Under the pieces are notes generated by a model. That model was not told the origin of the DNA, did no database searches, and worked only from the letters and a program-made list of their open reading frames with translations. From CATOSP01 sp965216155 (GTDB lineage: Bacteria; Chloroflexota; Dehalococcoidia; Lucifugimonadales; UBA3495): a DNA stretch of 64,000 nucleotides. Position 1 is the first letter of the stretch. Every line of letters begins with the position of its first letter. The position numbers and the translations under genes are program-made. The stretch covers positions 1,922,001 to 1,986,000 of the forward strand of contig CBDCFD010000007.1 of NCBI GenBank assembly GCA_965216155.1. Direction: 5' to 3'. Of this stretch, positions 1-7,727 are shown one piece after another.

Positions 1-835
1 TCTCCTCAGTGAATCGAGGCCCCTTGAAGGACGTCCTGGACAAGGCTGTCGGAGCGCATCACCGTAAGACGTACCCAAGAGCGTCGGACACGACTGAGAT
101 CATCAGCAGCGAGGTGAGGTTCACATCGCCACGATTCTTCCTAGAATCCGACCTCAGTCGCAAGCGAATCCGCACCGAGATAAGAGTGAACGATATTCCC
201 GAGAGTCTCGTCACAGACTACGAGGATTTCTTTAAGGGTGTATCGGCGGCGTCCGGTAGCAGCAGGCTGTTAGACGGGGGAAGGGCATCGGGACGACCCA
301 TATAGCGTTGCTCGCTGCTCACGTCACCCCGCCCACGGCTGTCATCCTCCGTGAGATTATGGACTTAGGCCGTGTGGCCCTCACGACCGGCCCTCGTCCA
401 TATCTAGGAGAGCGGACGGATGGACATGGAGATTGCGCCTGACGGAATGCCTCGGGCGGGCCGTTGACCAAGCGGCGTTCACGATGCCGAATTGGACCGA
501 CATCATCTTGGGTAAGGGGTTTCATAGTCGGCCCGAAGGCCCTGCGAAATAGGATGCAATGGTGGGTCAAGCTGGTCTTAATACATTGGACAAGCCTCCA
601 ACCGTGAGAGGGCGAAGGCTCGCGAAGAGCTTTTGAGGTCGAAGATTGGTTCCCTACAGCCGGACCTCCCAGCGGAAAGTTCGCAATTCGGTACGTGTAG
701 GCCCGCCTAAATGGACTCGAACCACTTACTGCTATTTCCCCCTCCTTCGGCCCATGGCGTCCGAACCTATATCCCAGGCAAATCCACCACCCATGAGTAC
801 CGCAGCTTCTTGTGTCGATTGAGTACATGGTAGCG
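1..835. other. Left edge, no convincing gene
   Basis: Open frames run through this stretch on both strands (for example 9-305 on the plus strand) but none shows a recognisable domain, a ribosome binding site or family resemblance. I see only degenerate accessory sequence leading into the IstB remnant that follows. Confidence 0.4.
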
Positions 836-1012
836 TGCCCCCTGTCCTCCACCGGGGCGGAACTCCTCTTCGAGGTCTTCAGCCAGCGCTACGAGCGGGT
901 ATAGGTCCTGGTCACTACCAACCTCCCCTTCGACGAGTGGACCGAGGTCTTCGGACCGGACCGCCTCACCCACCACGTTCATATCCTGGAGATGAACGGC
1001 GACAGCTACCGC
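836..1012 (+). pseudogene. IstB-like ATPase remnant (IS21 family)
   Basis: The plus-strand frame starting near 836 reads STGAELLFEVFSQRYER, then a TAG stop, then TNLPFDEWTEVFGPDRLT and HHVHILEMNGDSYRF. These are the hallmark C-terminal segments of IstB, the AAA+ helper ATPase of IS21-type transposition. Relative to the family there is an in-frame stop after the YER segment, and a short segment between the FGPDRLT and HHVHILEM motifs is missing. No start, no P-loop and no IstA partner are present, so this is a dead fragment of an IS21 element. Confidence 0.8.
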
Positions 1013-1074
1013 TTCTCTCCGCCGCGGTGGTACACCTTGCCGCCACTGAGAGTCCTGCCTTACGCCCGGAATAA

Positions 1075-1104
1075 TCAGGGGCCGGTTTGCAAACCGGCCC
1101 CTGA
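1075..1104 (-). terminator. Perfect 30-bp palindrome, terminator of the carboxymuconolactone decarboxylase gene
   Basis: Positions 1075-1104 form a perfect inverted repeat centred on ggtttgcaaacc. On the minus strand it begins 28 bp after the stop codon at 1132 and is followed by TTATT, as expected for an intrinsic terminator. Related but imperfect palindromes occur at 18277-18293 and 48474-48503. Confidence 0.7.
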
Positions 1105-1131
1105 CCACGCTTCATACACTCGGCGGCATCT

Positions 1132-1917
1132 TCACGCGCTGGTGAAAATCTCGTTGGCAATGTCCATCGCACCCCGGGCGAACGGTATCCCGGCGTATAG
1201 CGTCATGTGGCCGAACACCTCGATGATCTGGTCCTGCGTGAACCCGATGTTCAGCGCGCCACGGACGTGGCTCCGCAGGGGCCCCTCGCGGCCCAACGCC
1301 GCCAGGCACGTCATGGTGCAGAGGCAACGGCTGGGGAGATCAAGCCCCGGTCGGGTCCAAGTCGCTCCCCAGTAGTATTCTCCGGTAGTACGGCCCAGCT
1401 CCCTCTCAGCTTCCGTCGGTGGGGCCGGCCGCGCCGCGGATGTGATTCCCATGTAGCTGCGCCGGAACTCGTCGCCCCGCTGGAACAGGCTGCCGGGATC
1501 TTCGCTGGCATCGTGGATGCGGGCTGGCGTGAAGTCTATCCCGCGCTCCTCAAAAACCTCTTTGCACAGCGTCAGCGCCTGGATGCCCGCCGGCGCTCCA
1601 CTGTACCAGGTGTCGTGAATGATCAACTCCACGACCTGGTCCGGCGTCAATCCTACGTTCAGCGCGTTGCCCAGGTGCCGCTTCAGTTGTACTTCGCGGT
1701 TCATGACTATGAGGCACGACAGCGTGATCATCTCCCGCTGCACCGGTGTCAGCGCCGGCCGCTTCCAAATGGTGCCGAACAGTGCCTCGCCAAGTATCCT
1801 TTCCAGGTCCGGCGCAATGTCCCACGCCCCCGGCGACGACCCGCCGGTGATTTGCCCCCCGCCAAACATCCTCCGCGTTTCCTGTCCGAGTTCGTAGCGG
1901 TCGTCCAGTTCACTCAT
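1132..1917 (-). CDS. Two-domain carboxymuconolactone decarboxylase family protein
   Basis: 261-residue protein with two carboxymuconolactone decarboxylase (CMD) modules. The first carries RPALTPVQREMITLSC and LGNALNVGLTPDQVVELI, the second RGALNIGFTQDQIIEVF. CMD proteins act on aromatic-ring lactones or as AhpD-like thiol peroxidase partners; I see no CxxC pair, so a ring-cleavage or related lactone role is likelier than AhpD. I chose the ATG at 1917 because GGAGG lies 7 bases upstream; the frame stays open to 2025 but that extension has no ribosome site. It follows the two CoA-transferase genes in the same direction with a 172-bp gap, and a palindromic terminator closes the set. The substrate is unknown. 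Confidence 0.85.
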   Translation of the reverse strand: MSELDDRYELGQETRRMFGGGQITGGSSPGAWDIAPDLERILGEALFGTIWKRPALTPVQREMITLSCLIVMNREVQLKRHLGNALNVGLTPDQVVELIIHDTWYSGAPAGIQALTLCKEVFEERGIDFTPARIHDASEDPGSLFQRGDEFRRSYMGITSAARPAPPTEAERELGRTTGEYYWGATWTRPGLDLPSRCLCTMTCLAALGREGPLRSHVRGALNIGFTQDQIIEVFGHMTLYAGIPFARGAMDIANEIFTSA

Positions 1918-2089
1918 GGCGTGCCTCCATAGTGTGTGTGCCCGGATTCCATACGCCGACAGTGTACGGCGGCATCCAGACGGGTGCAACCGTTCCACCC
2001 GGGCCGGCGGGGCCATCGTGTTCATGGCCGTGGCTTCCCTGTTGAGGTGGCGCGGCCTACGCTGCGCAACCGAGGGTATAGCGTCCCGG

Positions 2090-3325
2090 TCAGTCGAACA
2101 CGCCGGCGATGGCGCAGTCGGCCAACTCGTCGTCGGACATGCCCAGCACTTCCCGCAGCACGTAGGTCAGGTCTGCTCCGAAGGCGGGCGCACCCTTGGT
2201 AACGCTGCCCGGAGTGCGGGACAGCTTGTAGGGCGCGCTCTCTATGGTCCTGTACTCTCCCTGGTGGTCCAGGACAAGGCGGAAGAAGCCCCGCTCTTTC
2301 AACTGGGGGTCGCGTGACAGGTCGGCCCCGGTCTGCACCACCCCGGCAGCGACGCCCGCGGCTTGAAGGAGGCCCATCACGTCTTCGGCAGTGTGTTGGA
2401 TGGTCCAGGAATCCACGAACGAATCCAGCGCGTCGGCGTTGCGGCAACGGTCATTGCCGGTAGCGAAGCGTTGGTCTTCGGCCCATTGGGGGCTGCCGAT
2501 GGCGTCCACGAAGGCGCGCCATTCTTCGTCGGAGAAGATGGAGATAGCCACCCATCGGTCCTCTCCCAAACAGCGGTACGCGCCGTGGGGAGCGCCGCCG
2601 CCGTGGGGCAAGCGATTGCCTGCACGAGTCGAGGCCGCGGCGGGGCCGTTGGCGCTCATGTCCAACACCAGGGTTTCCAGAAGGGACGACAGGGACTCGA
2701 ACTGGGAAACGTCGAGCCACTGCCCGCGCCCGGTCTTGGCCCGGTGAATCAGGGTCAGCAGCACCGCTTGCGCCCCGGCCATCCCGCCCACGGCGTCACT
2801 GTAGGCGCTGGCCGGGCCGCTCGGGCCAGTATCCGGGAACCCGGTCAACTGGGTGAACCCCGACCAAGCTTGAAGGGTCTGGCCGTAGCTGACCCGGTCT
2901 TTCCACAGTCCGGTGCGGCCAAATCCAGACATGCTGAGCATGATTATGCTGGGATTTATGGCCCTTATAGAGTCGTAGTCAAGGCCCCAAGAGGGCATCA
3001 CCCGCCCGCTGAAGTTTTCCGCCACCACGTCGGACACTGCCACGAGCCGCTTGGCGATGTCGATGGCTTGGGGAGTCTTCAGGTTCAGTGAGATGGACAG
3101 CTTGCCCGCGTTCCAGTTGTGGCGTTGGCCCACCCCCCGGGCGGTGGCGGACGCCGGGCCGCCGATGACCGGCAGGGCGTTGTTGGACTCGACCTTGATT
3201 ACTTCCGCGCCCTGGTCGGAGAGAATCCGCGTGGCCGAAGGCCCGGCGTGAATCCAAGTGAAGTCCAGCACCCGGACGCCCCGGAGGGCGAGGGCGGTCT
3301 GATGCGAATCACTGTTCAAGTCCAT
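2090..3325 (-). CDS. CaiB/BaiF family III CoA-transferase (likely catalytic subunit)
   Basis: 411-residue cytosolic enzyme of formyl-CoA transferase type, which moves CoA between carboxylic acids through an aspartyl-CoA anhydride. N-terminal GVRVLDFTWIHAGP and GAEVIKVES are the family's Rossmann-like start. The conserved aspartate is visible in AYSDAVGGM, followed by the usual TGRGQWLDVSQFE. GAGG sits 4 bases before the ATG and the gene begins 6 bp after the stop of the upstream CaiB homologue, so both are surely co-transcribed. Together with the decarboxylase-like gene downstream this looks like a small catabolic operon activating an organic acid as its CoA thioester; the acid cannot be read from the sequence. 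Confidence 0.9.
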   Translation of the reverse strand: MDLNSDSHQTALALRGVRVLDFTWIHAGPSATRILSDQGAEVIKVESNNALPVIGGPASATARGVGQRHNWNAGKLSISLNLKTPQAIDIAKRLVAVSDVVAENFSGRVMPSWGLDYDSIRAINPSIIMLSMSGFGRTGLWKDRVSYGQTLQAWSGFTQLTGFPDTGPSGPASAYSDAVGGMAGAQAVLLTLIHRAKTGRGQWLDVSQFESLSSLLETLVLDMSANGPAAASTRAGNRLPHGGGAPHGAYRCLGEDRWVAISIFSDEEWRAFVDAIGSPQWAEDQRFATGNDRCRNADALDSFVDSWTIQHTAEDVMGLLQAAGVAAGVVQTGADLSRDPQLKERGFFRLVLDHQGEYRTIESAPYKLSRTPGSVTKGAPAFGADLTYVLREVLGMSDDELADCAIAGVFD

Positions 3326-3331
3326 TCAACC

Positions 3332-4579
3332 TCAGGGGGAAAGGCGTTCCAGTTCTTGGGAGGAGAGACCCAGAATGCCGGAAAGGACTTCAGCGTTATG
3401 TTCTCCGGGGGCGGGAGCCGTCCGGCGCAACTGCCAGGGGGACTCGGTCAGGCGGTACGGGGCGCCGGGGTATACCATGGACGGGTCCCCGTCCGAAGAC
3501 TCGACTGTCGTCAGGTATCCTCTGTTCCATAGCTGCTCGTTATCCAGGATTTCGTCGGGCGTGGCGGCGGGACCCCACGGATGGTGGTTAGACTGGCCGA
3601 ACTCGGTTATCTCCTGCCTGGTGTGAAGCAGGGCCCACTGCTGGATTAGGCTCTCGATGTAGTCCGAATGCTCGCCCCGCAGGATGAAGCGGTCGTTGTA
3701 TTTTTCGTCCATCAGGTCACCGGCCATGCCGTCCCGGTCCATCCAAGCCCGCAGGTCGTCCCACGCCCGCAGGTCGTCCCACGCCTGCTGGGTGTTGGTG
3801 GTGATGCTGGCGTAGCCGTCCCTGCACTGCCAAGTGGCGATGAACTGGCCGCCGTGGCGGAAGCCGCAGCGCACCGCCGGCTCGCCGATGTAGTTGTAGG
3901 TCGTGTTGACGTGCTCGGTGGTGGCGGCCACCGCCTCCTGCATCGAAACGTCGATGTACTGTCCTTCCCCGGTCATCATGCGATGGTACAGGGCCAGCAG
4001 TATGGCGATGTAGGCGCGGTTCGAGGCGGTGTGGCAGGCCTGCGACCCCCACAACCGGGTGGGCGGGGTATGGGGCCAGCCGGTGACGTACATGTACCCG
4101 CCCATGGCAAAGCCCACCAGGTCGGACGCCTTGAAGTCGCGGTAAGGTCCGGTCTGCCCGAAGGGCGTGATGGATGCGTACACCAGTCCGGGCGAGTCCG
4201 CCGCCAGGCTTTCGTATCCCAACCCCAGAGAGTCCATGTACCCGGGCGGGCAGGTCTCCAGCAGCACGTCGGAGGCGATGGCAAACTTACGCAGCAGGGC
4301 CGCGCCCTCGGGTGAGCCTATATCCAGGGTCACGCTGCGCTTGTTGGTGTTGAAGTGGAGCCAATACAAGCTGCGGCCGGGGCCGGGCTGGTCGTCGACG
4401 AAGGGGCCAATGCCGCGTATGGGGTCGCCGCCCGGCGGCTCGACCTTGATAACGTCGGCGCCCATGTCGGCCATCAACTTCCCGCAGTAGACGCCCGTCG
4501 GGCCGGCCAGGTCCAATACCCGGTAATCGCTAAGCGGTTGGGGTGGCCCGGAATTCGATCGTTCAGCAGGGCCGGTCAT
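3332..4579 (-). CDS. CaiB/BaiF CoA-transferase homologue lacking the catalytic Asp
   Basis: 415-residue family III CoA-transferase homologue; YRVLDLAGPTGVYCGKLMAD and GADVIKVEPPGGDP identify it. At the position where the partner has SDAVGGM, this protein has SQACHTASN, so the aspartate that forms the covalent CoA intermediate appears to be missing. Heteromeric family III enzymes such as benzylsuccinate CoA-transferase are built from two homologous subunits, and the 6-bp spacing to the next gene supports a heteromeric pair here. An 18-bp tandem duplication at 3751-3786 repeats AWDDLR in frame. No clear Shine-Dalgarno precedes the ATG. Confidence 0.85.
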   Translation of the reverse strand: MTGPAERSNSGPPQPLSDYRVLDLAGPTGVYCGKLMADMGADVIKVEPPGGDPIRGIGPFVDDQPGPGRSLYWLHFNTNKRSVTLDIGSPEGAALLRKFAIASDVLLETCPPGYMDSLGLGYESLAADSPGLVYASITPFGQTGPYRDFKASDLVGFAMGGYMYVTGWPHTPPTRLWGSQACHTASNRAYIAILLALYHRMMTGEGQYIDVSMQEAVAATTEHVNTTYNYIGEPAVRCGFRHGGQFIATWQCRDGYASITTNTQQAWDDLRAWDDLRAWMDRDGMAGDLMDEKYNDRFILRGEHSDYIESLIQQWALLHTRQEITEFGQSNHHPWGPAATPDEILDNEQLWNRGYLTTVESSDGDPSMVYPGAPYRLTESPWQLRRTAPAPGEHNAEVLSGILGLSSQELERLSP

Positions 4580-4750
4580 TTGAGGAGTATTGTAGCACTG
4601 GCTGGGGATGGTGGACTGTACCCGGCCGTATGACGGTTAGAATCAGGGCTATCGCATTTGAATTTAGCCGAATTGAGACAGGAGCGGGGTAAGGAAGGCG
4701 TTGTCTCATCCGGCCCGTTTCTGCTTACTCCTGATTGACCCTTTGGAGGG

Positions 4751-5085
4751 TTACAACCGGGCCGGATTGAGCCCCAACTTGCGCATCAAGGACAGGTTCT
4801 CAGCACAGTGGTCCTTCCTGTTGCTCGCCTGGTCCTCGTGGAAGAACACATCCAGCATCCAATTCAGCCGACTCACGATGCGCCAGTGTTCCCGCACAAT
4901 GGCATTGAAGTGGTCCCGCAGGAAAGCTCTGCTCAGCAGATGGTAGCGTGTCTCGACGCTGGTCTCTCTCGCATTCCCTCTGGGCAGTTATCTTGTCCAC
5001 CGCCGCCAGGCCCGACCATTGATGGCGTTCTTAGAGCCGCCAAGCCATGTCGCCGTTGAGACCAGCAGTTCGCGTCTCCATGCGA
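4751..5085 (-). pseudogene. ISAs1-family transposase C-terminal remnant
   Basis: Reading the minus strand from about 5085, pieces of an ISAs1 transposase appear in several frames: GRMETR, then WSGLAAVDKITAQR, then ARETSVETRYHLLSR, then FNAIVREHWRIVSRLNWMLD, FFHEDQASNRKDHCAENL and a TAA stop at 4751. The order is that of the family's C-terminal third, ending in the usual helix after the KDHCAEN motif. At least two frameshifts and loss of the N-terminal two thirds make it inactive. No terminal inverted repeats were found. Confidence 0.8.
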
Positions 5086-5349
5086 CCCTGGATTACAGCA
5101 GTCGTTATCGGACCGTGAATCAGAAAGTGAGACTGATGGTAGATAAGTATCAGGGGGTCGTAAGGGGTGACTCAGACTGTCGGCAAGAGGCTGGGGGCGG
5201 AGAGGGCATCCGCCACCTCACTACCTTCAGCAGACCGCAAAAGACTTCCGCGAACCATATGTTCCTGAGACTTGGGCATGAATCAGTATCAACAGGAAGC
5301 AATCGAGGTCTTGTAAGGCCCGCCGGCTTCCGTTAGAATCCGGCCCAGT

Positions 5350-5370
5350 TGGTATATAAAGTGGTATATA
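5350..5370 (+). promoter_or_regulatory. Direct repeat tggtatata x2 before the integrase
   Basis: Two copies of tggtatata (5350-5358 and 5362-5370), 12 bp apart, lie immediately upstream of the integrase ribosome site. They could be a promoter/operator or arm-type binding sites for the integrase or an excisionase. No attachment-site duplication was recognised. Confidence 0.3.
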
Positions 5371-5386
5371 TTTCCGGAGGCGCCGG

Positions 5387-6580
5387 ATGCCCGGAACGCG
5401 GAATCATCAGACCCTTTCGGCCGCCATGGTGCGCACTGTCTCAAAACCCGGGATGTACTCCGACGGCAATGGCCTGAACCTCAGGGTGGAACGGTCGGGA
5501 ACCAAACAGTGGGTGCAAAGAGTCACGGTCGCGGGCAAACGCACCATGCTGGGCCTGGGCGGGTACCCCGCCATCTCCCTCGCTGATGCCCGGGAACTGG
5601 CCGCCGCCAACCAGCGGGCCGTCAAACAGGGACGGGACCCCCTGGCCGAGAAACGGCAGGCCGCCGAGGAACGGCGACGCCCTGCCGTTCTCAGCTTCTC
5701 CGAAGCCGCGGAACGGGTTATCGAGATGCACCGGCCCACCTGGAGCAACGCCAAGCACGCGGCCCAATGGACCAGTACCCTGGCCACCTACGCCCATCCG
5801 GTTATCGGGAGGAAACCGGTGGACGAAATCACCACCGGCGACGTCCTGACCATAATGACCCCCATCTGGACCGCCATACCGGAAACCGCCAGCCGGGTGC
5901 GCCAGCGGTTGGAGACCGTGTTCGATTGGGTCGTCGCCCAGGGATGGCGGCCCGACAACCCTGCAGGCAGGGCCATCACCCGGGCCTTGCCCAGGGTTTC
6001 CCGGGTGAAGCGCCACCACGCAGCCCTTCCCGTCCTCGACGTTCCAGCGGCCCTCAAAACTGTCAGGGAGTCCGGGGCCGACATGGCGACCAGGCTGGCA
6101 TTCGAGTTCCTGGTGCTCACTGCAGCCCGGTCCAGTGAGGCGAGACTGGCAACCTGGGGCGAAATGGACCTGCAGTCCGCCACCTGGAAGGTGCCGGCGG
6201 AGCGCATGAAGGCCCGAAGAGAGCACACGGTCCCGCTGTCTGGACGTTCCCTGGAAATCCTGGGCCAAGCCAGGGAATTGAACGGTCATGACACCGGGTT
6301 AGTCTTCCCCGCCGGACGGCCAGGGAAGGCTCTGTCCGACATGACCCTCACGGTGTTGCTGCGTCGGCTGGGAATCCCCGCCGTGCCTCATGGGTTCCGC
6401 AGCAGCTTCAAGGACTGGTGCATTGAGGTCCGGGGCGGCGACGACCGGTGGTTCACCAGCGAGGCGGCCCTGGCCCACAACCTGGGCGGCTCCACCGAGA
6501 TGGCCTACGCCCGCACCGACCTCCTGGAACTGCGCCGCCCGCTGATGGATGAATGGGATGAGTTTCTGTCCACACCCTGA
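5387..6580 (+). CDS. int: Tyrosine recombinase/integrase with Arm-DNA-binding domain (P4-like)
   Basis: 397-residue site-specific recombinase. Residues about 8-95 are the DUF4102 arm-binding domain (SDGNGLNLRVERSGTKQW, MLGLGGYPAISLADAR). Residues about 105-190 are the core-binding domain and 200-385 the catalytic domain. The active site is complete: R248 (TAARSSEAR), H335 and R338 (HGFR), H364 (LAHN) and nucleophile Y374 (MAYAR). GGAGG lies 6 bases before the ATG. It integrates and excises a genomic island through an attachment site, usually a tRNA 3' end; none was recognised here. The convergent AlpA-like gene and the downstream STAND/HEPN genes are likely cargo. The gene is full length, so the island may still be mobile. 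Confidence 0.93.
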   Translation: MPGTRNHQTLSAAMVRTVSKPGMYSDGNGLNLRVERSGTKQWVQRVTVAGKRTMLGLGGYPAISLADARELAAANQRAVKQGRDPLAEKRQAAEERRRPAVLSFSEAAERVIEMHRPTWSNAKHAAQWTSTLATYAHPVIGRKPVDEITTGDVLTIMTPIWTAIPETASRVRQRLETVFDWVVAQGWRPDNPAGRAITRALPRVSRVKRHHAALPVLDVPAALKTVRESGADMATRLAFEFLVLTAARSSEARLATWGEMDLQSATWKVPAERMKARREHTVPLSGRSLEILGQARELNGHDTGLVFPAGRPGKALSDMTLTVLLRRLGIPAVPHGFRSSFKDWCIEVRGGDDRWFTSEAALAHNLGGSTEMAYARTDLLELRRPLMDEWDEFLSTP

Positions 6581-6674
6581 GGGCCGCTGCTTCCTGCCGC
6601 CCCTGGGCACAGGTCGCCGCTTCTTCCGGCGGCCCTTTTGTCATCCGCTTCCAACGCCCGGCGACCGGGACATG

Positions 6675-6866
6675 CTAGCGGGCCGCAACCAGGGACATCG
6701 CGTAGGCTTCCACGTCGGTCCTCCGGTGACGCACGCCTCGCTGGCCGACTCTCAGGGCAGGGCCCAACTTCCCTGCTTTTCTGAGTTCGTAGTAGGTCGA
6801 CTTGGAGATCGCGAGCAGGATGAGAATCTCGGAAATTCGCATTAGCTGAGTGTCTTCGGCAGACAT
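6675..6866 (-). CDS. AlpA-like helix-turn-helix regulator/excisionase
   Basis: 63-residue DNA-binding protein. LMRISEILILLAISKSTYYELRK is the AlpA/MerR-like helix-turn-helix with the typical wing and a C-terminal RRTDVEAY segment. AlpA proteins in P4-type islands switch on the integrase and act in excision. It is encoded convergently to the integrase with a 94-bp gap. The ribosome site is weak (GGGGTG). Function rests on fold and context. Confidence 0.8.
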   Translation of the reverse strand: MSAEDTQLMRISEILILLAISKSTYYELRKAGKLGPALRVGQRGVRHRRTDVEAYAMSLVAAR

Positions 6867-7727
6867 ACGGCAACACCCCGAACACAGAATCGGTGATCAG
6901 GGGCACGCCGGATTCTCTGGGGGTGGACCCTCCGCCTGTCAGGCGAAGAATTGTGTTTTCGGACGAGACGCTTTGTTCGTCCTCAAAAAGTTCGGGGTGC
7001 CTTGTCAAAGGGCCCGCGGTTATTTTTTTGTGGAGTAGCAGGTGTGCAGCCTCACCGAGAGGTTCAGCTGTTAGTCATTCAGCCCAGAAGGGCAACTGCC
7101 ATCGTCGGTTGCGAACGATGCTCTTTATTTGGCCAGAGTCCCGGCATCCTCCTGATAGCTTGTATGCTTCCACTATACCATGTTGGGCTGGCCAGCAGTT
7201 GAAGCAGTCTTCAAACCGGTCGGGCCGGCATATTTCCCCGATGACAGGGCATCAAGCCAAACTTGCCCCCGTCGGAAGCCGCCACGGGAACCGCGCCCCC
7301 TTGGGGGCAAGCTTGGCTTGATGACGGTTCGAATTACCGGGGGTGGATATAGCGGCCACCCGGGATACCGGAATTCCGCCAGATTGCTCAACGATGTCTT
7401 ATATCTGATTGACCGGTTTAATGAGTTCGAGTCCATCAGGGTGGGCCGGACTTGACGGTAGACAGTACCATTTTTGAGATGTGGCTGGGACTCCGTAGCT
7501 CTTGAGACCGCGATCCTTACCGAGAGTTAGAGCCTCTTCGGGTGGGCCGAACCTGCGGCGCGAGCGTCTCGCTCGTCTCCTACGTGGCCGGAGCGGAAGT
7601 CCAATCCTCCTCTCGCGATTTGGTGCCGGGCCCCGCAATCGTCCGCCCCGTCCTCTGCCGCCCACGAAATCGTGAGGTTTCTCTCCGCTAGGGACACACC
7701 CAAGGCCTGACTGCGATCGCAAAGAGC
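6867..7727. other. Intergenic stretch with a 21-bp inverted repeat
   Basis: No convincing gene. The main structure is an inverted repeat, 7250-7270 against 7303-7323 (one mismatch, 32-nt spacer), followed by a second imperfect one at 7331-7376. A perfect 10-bp palindrome at 7712-7721 lies just past the end of the STAND gene. Several open frames (for example 6893-7321) show no domain. Confidence 0.45.

Noticed and set aside
9..305. 98-residue frame at the left edge
   Set aside because: No ribosome site, no domain, close to an IS21 remnant; cannot be supported.
7712..7721. tgcgatcgca palindrome resembling cyanobacterial HIP1
   Set aside because: A single occurrence noticed; nothing else suggests a cyanobacterium.
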